A DNA stretch of 64,000 nucleotides from Mahella australiensis 50-1 BON (GTDB lineage: Bacteria; Bacillota; Clostridia; Mahellales; Mahellaceae), in assembly GCF_000213255.1 (NCBI RefSeq), contig NC_015520.1, positions 1,632,001 to 1,696,000 on the forward strand. Direction: 5' to 3'. Both the position numbers and the translations under genes were made by a program. Positions 1-9,836 of the stretch are shown here, in pieces (within the stretch, counting starts at the first letter, position 1; every line of letters starts with the position of its first letter). Below the pieces are notes generated by a model. That model was not told the origin of the DNA, made no database searches, and saw only the letters and a program-made list of their open reading frames with translations.

Positions 1-3
1 CAT
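1..3 (-). other. Start codon of the next gene, off the left edge
   Basis: On the minus strand the first three bases read ATG and share one base with the TGA stop of the preceding large membrane protein, giving TGATG. Such an overlap usually means translational coupling in one operon. The gene itself lies outside the window, so nothing can be said about its product. Confidence 0.5.
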
Positions 4-2555
4 CAGCGCTTCCTCCCTTCTATGGTTATGGTAGGCATCTGTATTTCCACGCCATACATAGAATCAACGGCTACCTCTATAACCCCGCCATCGTTTATAA
101 AGCGGTTAACCGCATCGCCTTCTATATCTATAGAGCCCGACGATGTTGAGCTGACGGATAAACCTTCGCCCGATTCCACGTAATCCTTTTTATCGTTATC
201 GTATATAAACAGTTTAATAGCCGAGCCCTGTCCCTTGTTCATCACCGGCACGTTTATATGGATTTTATCTATGTCGACATCCTTAAATCGCCTTATATCA
301 AACCCAAATATTACCCTTCCACGCTCTATAAATACAGTTGTATTTATGCCGTTGTCATTCATCGCAACGCTACCGGACTTGTCATAGTCAATATACGCAT
401 TTATAACACCGGGCGGTACGCTTACTATTCCATCCCTTTCAAAATCCACATTTAAACCACCCGTTATTACACCCGTATGATAAGCAGTAGTCGGTATTTC
501 ACCGTTAACCTTTATATCATCGGTTATTTTTTGCTCTATAAATGCAAATACTTTGAGAAAATCCCCGTCGGCTGAAATGTTCGATCCTATAGGAGTTGGA
601 TATGAGGCTGCAACAGTTGGCCCATTCGTCATTGTATACGGGCCATTAAAACCTGGTATAGCGATATTCTCAACGATACTCCTTCTATTCATCGCTTCCC
701 TTTGTTCATCCGTAAGGTCTCCGGGGTTTCCATTGCGATACGGATCCGGATATAGTTTATCCAGCATGTTATAAAGTGCATTTTGATTGGATGAAATATA
801 AAGCGGCATCTGTATAGATACATCCTTGGTTTCGCCCGATGCTACATTGCCTATTATCTGATAAGCATAGGGCGTAAAGATGACCATATCCTCTACCGGA
901 TAAGACAGGCCATTTGATATAATCCCCAATATCTTGCCGTCTCGGTAATAAAGATCGGCCTTAAAGCCGCTAAATTGAGGTATTACCTCTTTCATGGAAA
1001 ATGTCTTCATAGTCCATACGTTTGCGTTATACAGCTCCATATATGCCGGATCGCCCTGCACGACTTTAGCCTGTACTATGCGCGCTGCATCTCCGCTTTG
1101 CGAATTGGAAGGTTGCGCATATGGGTCAAACGCGTTGTTACCGTTTATTGCTAATAACACATCTTTCTCAGCGCTGACAGTATAATCGCCCTTGCGCGGC
1201 ATAAATACGCCGACGTAGTTATCGACATCGGCTGCATTTCCATCACCTTTTACATTTATAACCGATATAGTGTTGGATATGACCTCATCGCCTTTAACCG
1301 TATACCCCGCAGCATATATACCGCCGGAGAAAACCAGCACCAACAAAGGTATGGTAAACCACATCCATTCCCGTTTATCGAAACGCTTTAATGCAAAATA
1401 ATTTATAGGCCCTATGACGGCAAGATATATTAAAAGCAATACCATCAAACCGTTTATAGACGGAATATCCATAGCCTTTATATTCTGAAGTGCTTGAAGA
1501 ATACCCTGGTACTTATTTTGCTTAATCGGTATCTGTAAATCCGGGCTGCGCATATATGTCGCCTTTTGTGCATCGAGTTGCTCTGCGAGAAGATTATCCC
1601 ACAACGCTTGGCTGCCTGCCCAACCGGTTATGGGCTCAATGCCCAAATCAAAAGCCGATATGAAAATATAACCCGCACCACTTCGCTGTTTTGCGATAAT
1701 ACAATTATCTCCCTCCTTAACCACTTCGTCGGCTCCGTCCATCTCAATATCCATCAATTGAAACGGCACGTCGCTATGATTTTTCACGCCCGAAACAACA
1801 TCCAGAGCTGGTATTTCAACTACGCTCACTATTTCGCCTGTCTTTAACGGTATTACTTTATTAGTAAATCCGCTCAGCACTTTTTGACCGCTTGGGCCGG
1901 TGCCTATTATCAACAGCCCTCCGCCATCTATCCACGCATTCAAAGCATCGATCTGTCTTTGCGACAGCATGCCTGTATCAAAATCATTTATGACCAGTAC
2001 AGCGAAATTATCGAGTACCTCTTTGCGATCAGGAAAGCTTTCGGCATTTAAGTGAATGGTTTCATGATATGTAAACAGGCCATTGTTGCCCGGTTTCTGC
2101 CACCAGTAATTTAAGGCGTCTTTATCATCGGTTAATACACCCATAAGATACTGATTATCGGTCATGGGATACAGGTTCTTTACTTCTATCTGCTTTATCG
2201 CTTTATCTTGCTGCATAAGGCGAACCTGCATGCCACGTTGAACAGTGGAAAATTGAACATAGAACGTGATACGCTTTTTTGAGCCTTGTGGTATTACGGC
2301 TTTGGTGGAAAACGCTACAGCCGTACCGTCCTGTTGAACGGCATCGGCCTCCAGCCACCCGTCGATATCATGCCCTTTATTCTCTATATTCACCACCACT
2401 GGCGTCCATTGTTGTATATTGAAATGGCCGTCGAATCCAACTTCAACTTCCATGATCACCTCATCGCCATCGGCATACGCTACGAGCGGTAATGTTAAGA
2501 ACGCTAAGATCATTACAATAACTATTAGGAAACTAAAACAGCTCTTTTTGCTCAC
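3..2555 (-). CDS. Large membrane-anchored extracytoplasmic protein of unknown function
   Basis: I do not recognise a characterised family. I place the start at a GTG (2555..2553), seven bases after a GGGAGG ribosome site; an in-frame ATG 30 bases upstream lacks a site. The 850-residue product opens with a signal/anchor helix (about residues 7-27), followed by a long extracytoplasmic beta-rich part. Around 183-220 is a stretch ending in a Gly-Gly-Gly turn that resembles the glutamine-amidotransferase-like fold found in several membrane-associated bacterial proteins. Two strong membrane helices follow near 368-386 and 399-417, then about 430 more residues, again beta-rich. The stop overlaps the ATG of the next gene. 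A role at the cell envelope is inference from topology alone. Confidence 0.7.
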   Translation of the reverse strand: MSKKSCFSFLIVIVMILAFLTLPLVAYADGDEVIMEVEVGFDGHFNIQQWTPVVVNIENKGHDIDGWLEADAVQQDGTAVAFSTKAVIPQGSKKRITFYVQFSTVQRGMQVRLMQQDKAIKQIEVKNLYPMTDNQYLMGVLTDDKDALNYWWQKPGNNGLFTYHETIHLNAESFPDRKEVLDNFAVLVINDFDTGMLSQRQIDALNAWIDGGGLLIIGTGPSGQKVLSGFTNKVIPLKTGEIVSVVEIPALDVVSGVKNHSDVPFQLMDIEMDGADEVVKEGDNCIIAKQRSGAGYIFISAFDLGIEPITGWAGSQALWDNLLAEQLDAQKATYMRSPDLQIPIKQNKYQGILQALQNIKAMDIPSINGLMVLLLIYLAVIGPINYFALKRFDKREWMWFTIPLLVLVFSGGIYAAGYTVKGDEVISNTISVINVKGDGNAADVDNYVGVFMPRKGDYTVSAEKDVLLAINGNNAFDPYAQPSNSQSGDAARIVQAKVVQGDPAYMELYNANVWTMKTFSMKEVIPQFSGFKADLYYRDGKILGIISNGLSYPVEDMVIFTPYAYQIIGNVASGETKDVSIQMPLYISSNQNALYNMLDKLYPDPYRNGNPGDLTDEQREAMNRRSIVENIAIPGFNGPYTMTNGPTVAASYPTPIGSNISADGDFLKVFAFIEQKITDDIKVNGEIPTTAYHTGVITGGLNVDFERDGIVSVPPGVINAYIDYDKSGSVAMNDNGINTTVFIERGRVIFGFDIRRFKDVDIDKIHINVPVMNKGQGSAIKLFIYDNDKKDYVESGEGLSVSSTSSGSIDIEGDAVNRFINDGGVIEVAVDSMYGVEIQMPTITIEGRKR

Positions 2556-2725
2556 AAAACATCCTCCCAACAATTTGTATTCCATTATTAAGACTCATCA
2601 TAGTTGAAAAAGGTTTTTCTTTCGGCATAAAAATTTTCCACTCCTATGCTGTTAACCATTATACCATGCTATATATCGGAATTGGTTACAAAAGTTTTAC
2701 ATTTGTATTAAGCAATTTAAAGCGC

Positions 2726-2768
2726 AAAAGGGCAAGCATACGCTTTTAAGCATATACCTTGCCCTTTT
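2726..2768 (-). terminator. Terminator after the ykuK-like gene
   Basis: A perfect 11-bp inverted repeat (AAAAGGGCAAG at 2726-2736, its complement at 2758-2768) lies just downstream of the minus-strand YkuK-like gene. The loop holds a second small palindrome. The A/T-flanked stem could work in both directions. Confidence 0.7.
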
Positions 2769-2791
2769 AAGTCCGCTTATATCAAGCAGCA

Positions 2792-3280
2792 TTACATAGC
2801 TTTTGTATAACGATCAGCCACGCTGCTGGCTCCTACCGAATCAGGTTTTATTTGAGCGCACATACCGCACCCGGTTATCATGCTGACCACCTCTTTTATG
2901 ATTTCGCGCGTCTTACCGTTTTTGCCCACATCCAAATGTATCTCCACATTCAGACTGCCTAAACCGCGCGCATCGAGCATCTCCATTATAAGATTGGCCA
3001 CTTCGAGGCTGTAATTGGCCTCCATAAATATGCGCTGTTTGAACGAAGGTATGCGAGCTTGATAAAATCTTCTATAAAAGTAGCGCCCACCCTTACCTTC
3101 GCGGTATATTATTATAGCGGTAACAAAGCACACATCTGCATGGACCTGTGAATCGGTTCCTATCATCAACCTATAGTCGCTTTCCTCATCGGATATCACA
3201 TACTCCATGATATCATCGCACAAAGCATCTAAATCCATCCTGCCCTTAGTCGGGCTTATGAAATTCACCTGTCGCATCAT
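2792..3280 (-). CDS. ykuK: YkuK-type ribonuclease H-like protein (DUF458 family)
   Basis: This 162-residue protein matches the YkuK family: an early FISPTKG stretch, a conserved IGTDSQ motif (about residues 41-46), a central strand-helix region rich in Arg/Tyr, and an HLDVGKNGKTR motif near 115-125. The family has an RNase H-like fold and is found in Firmicutes; its biochemical role is not established to my knowledge. Length is normal for the family. Two adjacent ATGs compete for the start and no strong ribosome site separates them. A hairpin terminator follows directly, and rodZ lies 77 bp upstream on the same strand. Confidence 0.85.
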   Translation of the reverse strand: MMRQVNFISPTKGRMDLDALCDDIMEYVISDEESDYRLMIGTDSQVHADVCFVTAIIIYREGKGGRYFYRRFYQARIPSFKQRIFMEANYSLEVANLIMEMLDARGLGSLNVEIHLDVGKNGKTREIIKEVVSMITGCGMCAQIKPDSVGASSVADRYTKAM

Positions 3281-3357
3281 CTTCTTCTATTTTAGAATTT
3301 CGCTATTATTTTATCACTTATTCTCATAAAAATCATTAAGAAAATGTTAAATATACA

Positions 3358-4185
3358 TTATCTCTGTATAGTAAACTCATATGGATTTTTACTATCTACG
3401 TGCGGAAGCACTTGATCTTCGACTTTTACATCGGCACCTGGTGGAAATCCCAATCTTACGGTCAGCTTATTGGCTGCATCTGCCGTATGTGTTCCTCCGG
3501 CTTCCAATGTACCCTCCCATACTCTTTTACCATCAGCCGTTATCCTGACCCAGCATCGACCAGTAGCCGAGACGGTAACGCTAAACCGCTCTTTATCGGT
3601 CACTATGGTATAAACGGCGCTGTTGGCCTTTTGCTCCAACAACGTCAACTGCGCTTGTGGAGGCTGTTCGGGTTCAGGTTCAGGCTGTGGCTCCGACTGA
3701 GGCGCAGACTCAGATTCGGATTGAGGTTCAGGCGTTTGATCTACCACCGGCGGCTGCGATGTATCAGGGCTTTGACCGGTATCCGGCTGCCACACAAATA
3801 CAAAATAAAAAATTATAGTAATGGCAACTATTCCAATTAAAGCAACTAACCACCAACCGGTACCAGCAGAATCCGATGTATCTTCCAGCAGTGTGGTATC
3901 AGTCTTGCTGTCCAAATGCTGCTCTTCGCGGTCAGTACTATTATCGGCACGTTCCCTCAATAGCCGGTCGAATTGCCTTATAAGATAATCTCCATCCACT
4001 CCTACCGCCTCAGCATAACTCCTTATATACCCTCTGGTATACACTGTACCGGGTAGAAGATCCCACTGCCCTTCTTCTATCGCCCTTAAGTATCTCGGCA
4101 TTATTTTGGTAATCTCGTGTACGTCCTGTATGGTCATATTTTTGTTTATTCGAGCCTGTTTTAAGATTTCTCCGATTTCATCCAT
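3358..4185 (-). CDS. rodZ: RodZ-like cell-shape protein, HTH domain plus membrane anchor
   Basis: The 275-residue protein has the RodZ layout. An Xre-type helix-turn-helix covers about residues 3-75 (with the GTVYTRGYIRSYA signature), followed by an acidic linker, one membrane helix (about 109-131), a Pro/Glu/Gln/Ser-rich spacer (about 140-180) and a C-terminal DUF4115 beta domain (about 195-270). RodZ links the cytoskeletal protein MreB to the membrane and helps elongation. The gene stands apart from any mreBCD genes here and diverges from argD. The ribosome site directly before the ATG is weak; see the short upstream ORF reported at 4192-4218. Confidence 0.9.
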   Translation of the reverse strand: MDEIGEILKQARINKNMTIQDVHEITKIMPRYLRAIEEGQWDLLPGTVYTRGYIRSYAEAVGVDGDYLIRQFDRLLRERADNSTDREEQHLDSKTDTTLLEDTSDSAGTGWWLVALIGIVAITIIFYFVFVWQPDTGQSPDTSQPPVVDQTPEPQSESESAPQSEPQPEPEPEQPPQAQLTLLEQKANSAVYTIVTDKERFSVTVSATGRCWVRITADGKRVWEGTLEAGGTHTADAANKLTVRLGFPPGADVKVEDQVLPHVDSKNPYEFTIQR

Positions 4186-4308
4186 TATTTATTCCAGGTC
4201 GAAACTCAATCGCATGCGATCGAAAACGCCTTCCCTCCTTCCAAGCTTATATTTAGATTTTAATACATTTCTACAATATTTTCAAATATATTTGGATAAC
4301 AATTTTAT

Positions 4309-4337
4309 TTGCATAATTATTCATTATGATGTATAAT
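4309..4337 (+). promoter_or_regulatory. SigmaA-type promoter of argD-carA
   Basis: TTGCAT (4309-4314) and TATAAT (4332-4337) are separated by 17 bp, close to the vegetative consensus. The expected start of transcription is near 4344, leaving a leader of only about 25 bases before argD. Both hexamers lie within the two ARG boxes, so a bound arginine repressor would block polymerase. Confidence 0.75.
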
Positions 4338-4343
4338 TATACG
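4310..4343. promoter_or_regulatory. Two tandem ARG boxes (ArgR/AhrC operator)
   Basis: The first box, TGCATAATTATTCA (4310-4323), fits the TGnATwwwwATnCA operator core exactly. The second, TGTATAATTATACG (4330-4343), differs only at the last base. Their starts are 20 bp apart, about two helical turns, the spacing expected for a hexameric ArgR/AhrC repressor. They overlap the -35 and -10 of the argD promoter, so repression by arginine is the natural reading. Binding is inferred from sequence only. Confidence 0.8.
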
Positions 4344-4368
4344 AAAATAGATGTGGGGTGAAATGACT

Positions 4369-5568
4369 GTGGATTTAAGCGAAATAATTGCTGCGGATAA
4401 ACGCTATTATATGAATACATTTGGCGAGAGGATGCCGGTAGCTTTTGATCATGGAGAAGGTTGTGTACTATACGATAAAAACAGCAAAGCATACATCGAT
4501 TTTGTAGCCGGTATAGCCGTTAATGCCTTGGGATATGCGCATCCTGCCCTGATCGATGCTGTAACCGAACAGGCCAAGAAGCTTATACATTGTTCCAGCC
4601 TTTATTATATAGAAAGCCAAGCAAAGCTGGCTCAAATACTTGCCGAAAATACATGTGGCGACAGGGTATTTTTTGGCAATAGCGGTGCCGAAGCCAACGA
4701 AGGGGCTATAAAGTTGGCTCGAAAGTATTTCTACAATCAAGGACAAGAGCGCTATGAGATAATAACGGCCAAAGCGTCGTTCCATGGCCGCACACTGGCT
4801 ACATTGGCAGCTACTGGACAGGATAAATATCATAAACCGTTTGAACCGATGCCTGCTGGATTTATAAATATACCGTTTAATGACTTGGAAGCCGTTGAAT
4901 CGGCTATATCGCCTACAACAGCCGCTATCATGGTAGAACCGGTACAAGGCGAGGGTGGGGTATTTGTGGCCGATAACGGCTATATGAAAGGCCTGCGCAA
5001 GCTATGCGACGAGAATGATTTATTGCTAATATTCGATGAGATACAGACTGGTCTTGGCCGCACCGGCAAATTTTTCGCTTATGAGCATTATGGCATAGAA
5101 CCTGATATATTTACATCGGCCAAAGCGTTGGGCGGCGGTATACCACTGGGTGCTGTAATGGCTAAGGAGCAAGTGGCAGCAGCTTTTGAACCTGGCGATC
5201 ACGGTTCGACTTTTGGCGGAGGACCTTTAGCATGTGCGGCTGGCATGGCAGTAGTGCAAACTATACTGGATGAACAGCTAAGCGACTATGCTGCCCAAAC
5301 AGGTCAATACTTCTTCGATTGTTTGAAACAATTACAGGCCGAATATGGTTTTATAACCGATGTACGTGGCAAGGGCCTTATGCTGGGCATGGAGCTCGAT
5401 CAAAGCATAAACGGTAAGGATATCGTTAAAGCCGCCTTTTGTAACGGTTTCCTTATAAATTGCGCCGGCCATAACACGCTGCGTTTTATACCACCGCTCA
5501 TAATTACAAAAAATGAAATTGACATGTTGATAGAAATGTTAGATAATATTTTGAAGGCATATTTATAA
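4369..5568 (+). CDS. argD: Acetylornithine aminotransferase
   Basis: This is a class III PLP aminotransferase of about 400 residues, the usual size of ArgD, which converts N-acetylglutamate semialdehyde to N-acetylornithine in arginine synthesis. Visible motifs are GNSGAEANEGAIKLAR, the Asp-bearing IFDEIQTGLGRTG (cofactor ring nitrogen) and SAKALGGGIPLG with the Schiff-base lysine. The GTG at 4369 sits seven bases after a GGGGTGA ribosome site and gives the usual N-terminus; ATGs at 4351 and 4363 are either upstream of or too close to that site. The ARG boxes over its promoter support the arginine-specific call over other acyl-ornithine or GABA aminotransferases. A hairpin terminator separates it from carA. 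Confidence 0.93.
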   Translation: MDLSEIIAADKRYYMNTFGERMPVAFDHGEGCVLYDKNSKAYIDFVAGIAVNALGYAHPALIDAVTEQAKKLIHCSSLYYIESQAKLAQILAENTCGDRVFFGNSGAEANEGAIKLARKYFYNQGQERYEIITAKASFHGRTLATLAATGQDKYHKPFEPMPAGFINIPFNDLEAVESAISPTTAAIMVEPVQGEGGVFVADNGYMKGLRKLCDENDLLLIFDEIQTGLGRTGKFFAYEHYGIEPDIFTSAKALGGGIPLGAVMAKEQVAAAFEPGDHGSTFGGGPLACAAGMAVVQTILDEQLSDYAAQTGQYFFDCLKQLQAEYGFITDVRGKGLMLGMELDQSINGKDIVKAAFCNGFLINCAGHNTLRFIPPLIITKNEIDMLIEMLDNILKAYL

Positions 5569-5593
5569 GGGCTATGATAGCCCTTTATTTTTA
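5567..5593 (+). terminator. Terminator between argD and carA
   Basis: AAGGGCTA (5567-5574), a TGA loop and TAGCCCTT (5578-5585), then a T-rich tail, form a compact rho-independent hairpin that overlaps the argD stop. carA begins 33 bp later, so read-through past this hairpin may set the argD/carA ratio. Confidence 0.75.
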
Positions 5594-5617
5594 AGCCCTG
5601 AAAGGAGCGATATCGCA

Positions 5618-6685
5618 TTGGAGAATAAAAAAGCCATACTGGTTTTAGAAGACGGCAGTTATTTTGAAGGCGAGGCCTTCGGTAGGACCGGTCAAGCCCA
5701 TGGCGAAGTGGTATTTAATACATGCATGACCGGTTACGAGGAGGTTTTGACCGACCCTTCGTATAAAGGACAAATGGTGGTCATGACCTACCCCCTTATA
5801 GGCAACTACGGTATGAATGAAGAAGATGTTGAATCCTATAAACCCCATGTAGAGGGTTTTATAATAAAAGAACTGTGCGATTATCCTAGCAACTGGCGCT
5901 GCACAATACATCCGGTCCAGTACTTCGAACGTTGGGGCATAATGGGGATCCATCGCGTCGATACTCGCCAGATAACGCAGCACATACGGAATTTTGGCAG
6001 CATGTACGGCGTTATATCAACCGAAAGTTTCGACGTCCAAGCGTTAGCCGAAACAGCCAGAAATATCGGCACTGTAAAGCGAGATCTGGTGGATATGGTA
6101 TCCGTAAAGAAAACCAGGCATATAGAAGGCCCGGGACATCGTGTAGTCGTAATGGATATGGGCATGAAAGAGAATATAGCACGTTCGCTCGTCAAACGCG
6201 GATGCGATGTATATGTGGTGCCATGCCATACTTCGGCCAAAGAAATACTGGATCTAAACCCCGAAGGCATATTGATATCCAATGGCCCTGGTGACCCTCA
6301 AGATATACCCTATGCTATAGAGACCATACGAAACCTTATCGGCAAAAAGCCTATAATGGGCATATGCCTCGGGCATCAGTTGCTAGGACTGGCGTTAGGT
6401 GGCCAGACCTATAAGTTGAAATTCGGCCATCATGGCGGCAATCATCCGGTCAAGGATTTCAACAAAGGTCGCGTATACATCACATCGCAGAATCACAATT
6501 ATGCCTTGCGCGACGATTTCTGTAAACAAGCCACCGTAACCCATATAAATCTGAACGATAACACCGTTGAGGGTTTTGTGCACAATGAATACCCAATAAT
6601 AAGCGTACAGTATCATCCCGAAGCCAGCCCCGGTCCACACGATTCAGCCTATATGTTCGACGAGTTCGTGGGCATGATGGCCTGA
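5618..6685 (+). CDS. carA: Carbamoyl-phosphate synthase small (glutaminase) subunit
   Basis: CarA hydrolyses glutamine and passes ammonia to the large subunit CarB, making carbamoyl phosphate for arginine and pyrimidines. The 355-residue product has the CPSase_sm_chain domain (about 1-135) and a class I glutamine amidotransferase domain (about 170-350) with the nucleophilic Cys in GICLGHQLLG and the His-Glu pair in YHPEASPGPHD. Translation starts at a TTG ten bases after AAGGAG. carB, normally the next gene, is not here; the following region is a non-coding repeat and then an opposite-strand protease. The partner must lie elsewhere. Confidence 0.95.
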   Translation: MENKKAILVLEDGSYFEGEAFGRTGQAHGEVVFNTCMTGYEEVLTDPSYKGQMVVMTYPLIGNYGMNEEDVESYKPHVEGFIIKELCDYPSNWRCTIHPVQYFERWGIMGIHRVDTRQITQHIRNFGSMYGVISTESFDVQALAETARNIGTVKRDLVDMVSVKKTRHIEGPGHRVVVMDMGMKENIARSLVKRGCDVYVVPCHTSAKEILDLNPEGILISNGPGDPQDIPYAIETIRNLIGKKPIMGICLGHQLLGLALGGQTYKLKFGHHGGNHPVKDFNKGRVYITSQNHNYALRDDFCKQATVTHINLNDNTVEGFVHNEYPIISVQYHPEASPGPHDSAYMFDEFVGMMA

Positions 6686-6955
6686 GCTTATACGTTTTCC
6701 CGCTACCGGTTCGGCATATATGTTTTGCTACGCCTGGGAAACTGAACCATAACGTAATCATAGACCGGAGGCTATTCAGCTACCTCACAGGCTTGGTAAC
6801 TGATTAGCCTCCGGCTCATATGCTTTGGATATCGGTGAAACTAAGGCTCGTTTCGCGAATTTCCACAGCGTCGATAACCTCTCGCTATCTGGTGATTTAA
6901 GTGCGATATCGGTTCATTCATGGTTTCGACCGTAAGAACATGAGGCGCTGAATAG
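6686..6955. repeat. Gene-free region with hairpins and diverged repeat copies
   Basis: I see no gene here. The core is a 15-bp stem (6765-6779 with 6800-6814, one mismatch) around a 20-base loop. A 37-base stretch (6728-6764) matches 15598-15634 at about 28 of 37 positions. A TCGGCATATATGT motif also occurs at 15666-15678. The right end, which runs on into 6959, matches 58731-58771 at 34 of 41 positions. CTCACAGGCTTGGTAA with its flank recurs inverted near 58675-58705. These shared blocks point to a degenerate dispersed non-coding repeat, perhaps remains of a mobile element. Confidence 0.6.
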
Positions 6956-8062
6956 TCACTGTTTGGGTTTGGAAGCCAGCCTTACTCCCACATCCTGTTT
7001 CTTTCCATCGCTCACAGTTTCTATCTTTACAGTATCGCCTATGTTTTTGCTATATATGGCCCTGCGCAAAGCCAACATGGTATTGACCTGCTTGTCATCT
7101 ATCGAAAGTATTATGTCGCCTTGCTTTATACCCGCTTTATCTGCCGGGCTGCCTCTGTCAACATCTATGACATACACGCCCTGCTCCAGCTTAGGACCAT
7201 TCTGTATAAAGTTAGCTATTTCCCTATCATATGCAAATATGCCTATATACGGCGCTGTAAATGTACCGGTGGCAATAACCCTTTCTACTATAGGTTTGGC
7301 TATATTTATCGGTATGGCAAAGCCCATACCCTCTGCGGTGGCTACTTTAACCGTGTTTATACCCACTACCTGAGCTTTGGCGTTGATTAAAGGCCCTCCA
7401 CTGTTACCGGGATTTATAGACGCATCGGTTTGTATAAGGTCCTCCATAAAATTTGTGGCGCCATCAGCCTCTACCTGCAGCGTACGGTCCAAGGCGCTTA
7501 TTATACCCGATGTAACGGTATGTTGGAACTGCAGGCCCAAAGGCGTTCCTATGGCTATAGCCGGTTCTCCCACTTTTAGCGTATCAGAATCACCAAACGC
7601 CGCATTTATATATCCGCTGCCATCTATCTTCACTATCGCGAGATCCAATACCGGATCAGTCCACAATGTTCTGCCTTCCATTGTACGTCCATCGTTTAAC
7701 ACAACGTTTATGCTTTTCGCTTCGCCGCCCGCCACATGATCATTGGTCAATATATAACCGTCGCTATCGACGATAACGCCTGAGCCGACACCTTGTACCA
7801 TCTGTTGCGCTCTGCCGAACATGTCGGTTTCTGTCACCCTTGTAGTGGATATACCCACCACTGCCGGCGCTGCCTTTCGCACTATAGGGGTTACCCCATC
7901 CAAAGCATTATCGTCATCTGCCGATGCTTCTTCCTGAGCTGTGGACTGCGGGCGCTGCACCGGTGACTTATTATACCCCATCCATAGGGTAAATACTATG
8001 AAACTGAGCGCTACTGATACCAGCGCTGTAATGAATATAGTCATCCTTTTGCTTTTTAACAT
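6956..8062 (-). CDS. htrA: HtrA/DegP-like membrane-anchored serine protease
   Basis: This is a trypsin-like protease of the S1C (HtrA) family with one PDZ domain, a quality-control protease on the outer face of the membrane. It has an N-terminal membrane helix (about residues 6-28), a low-complexity linker, a protease domain with the triad His (LTNDHVAGG), Asp (DLAIVK) and Ser (NPGNSGGPL), and a C-terminal PDZ domain (about 270-365, with GSPADKAGI). I prefer the ATG at 8062, which follows an AGGCAGGG-like site, over an in-frame ATG 33 bases upstream that has none. The gene is alone on its strand and diverges from pyrG. Confidence 0.9.
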   Translation of the reverse strand: MLKSKRMTIFITALVSVALSFIVFTLWMGYNKSPVQRPQSTAQEEASADDDNALDGVTPIVRKAAPAVVGISTTRVTETDMFGRAQQMVQGVGSGVIVDSDGYILTNDHVAGGEAKSINVVLNDGRTMEGRTLWTDPVLDLAIVKIDGSGYINAAFGDSDTLKVGEPAIAIGTPLGLQFQHTVTSGIISALDRTLQVEADGATNFMEDLIQTDASINPGNSGGPLINAKAQVVGINTVKVATAEGMGFAIPINIAKPIVERVIATGTFTAPYIGIFAYDREIANFIQNGPKLEQGVYVIDVDRGSPADKAGIKQGDIILSIDDKQVNTMLALRRAIYSKNIGDTVKIETVSDGKKQDVGVRLASKPKQ

Positions 8063-8166
8063 GACAAAGCCCTGCCTTTTATCGTATTTTATCATATATA
8101 GTTTGCTCTATAATATGGCTTCAATTCTCAGCACGACAAAAAAATCTTTAGCCGTTTTTTTGCAGC

Positions 8167-8195
8167 TTGACATGATATAACGGCTGGGATAGAAT
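8167..8195 (+). promoter_or_regulatory. SigmaA-type promoter of pyrG
   Basis: TTGACA (8167-8172) and TAGAAT (8190-8195) are 17 bp apart. The predicted leader of about 25 bases is too short to hold the attenuator hairpin known from Bacillus subtilis pyrG, so reiterative-transcription control of that kind is not evident. Confidence 0.7.
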
Positions 8196-8200
8196 AATAA

Positions 8201-9829
<1,629 letters not shown>

Positions 9830-9836
9830 AGGTGTA

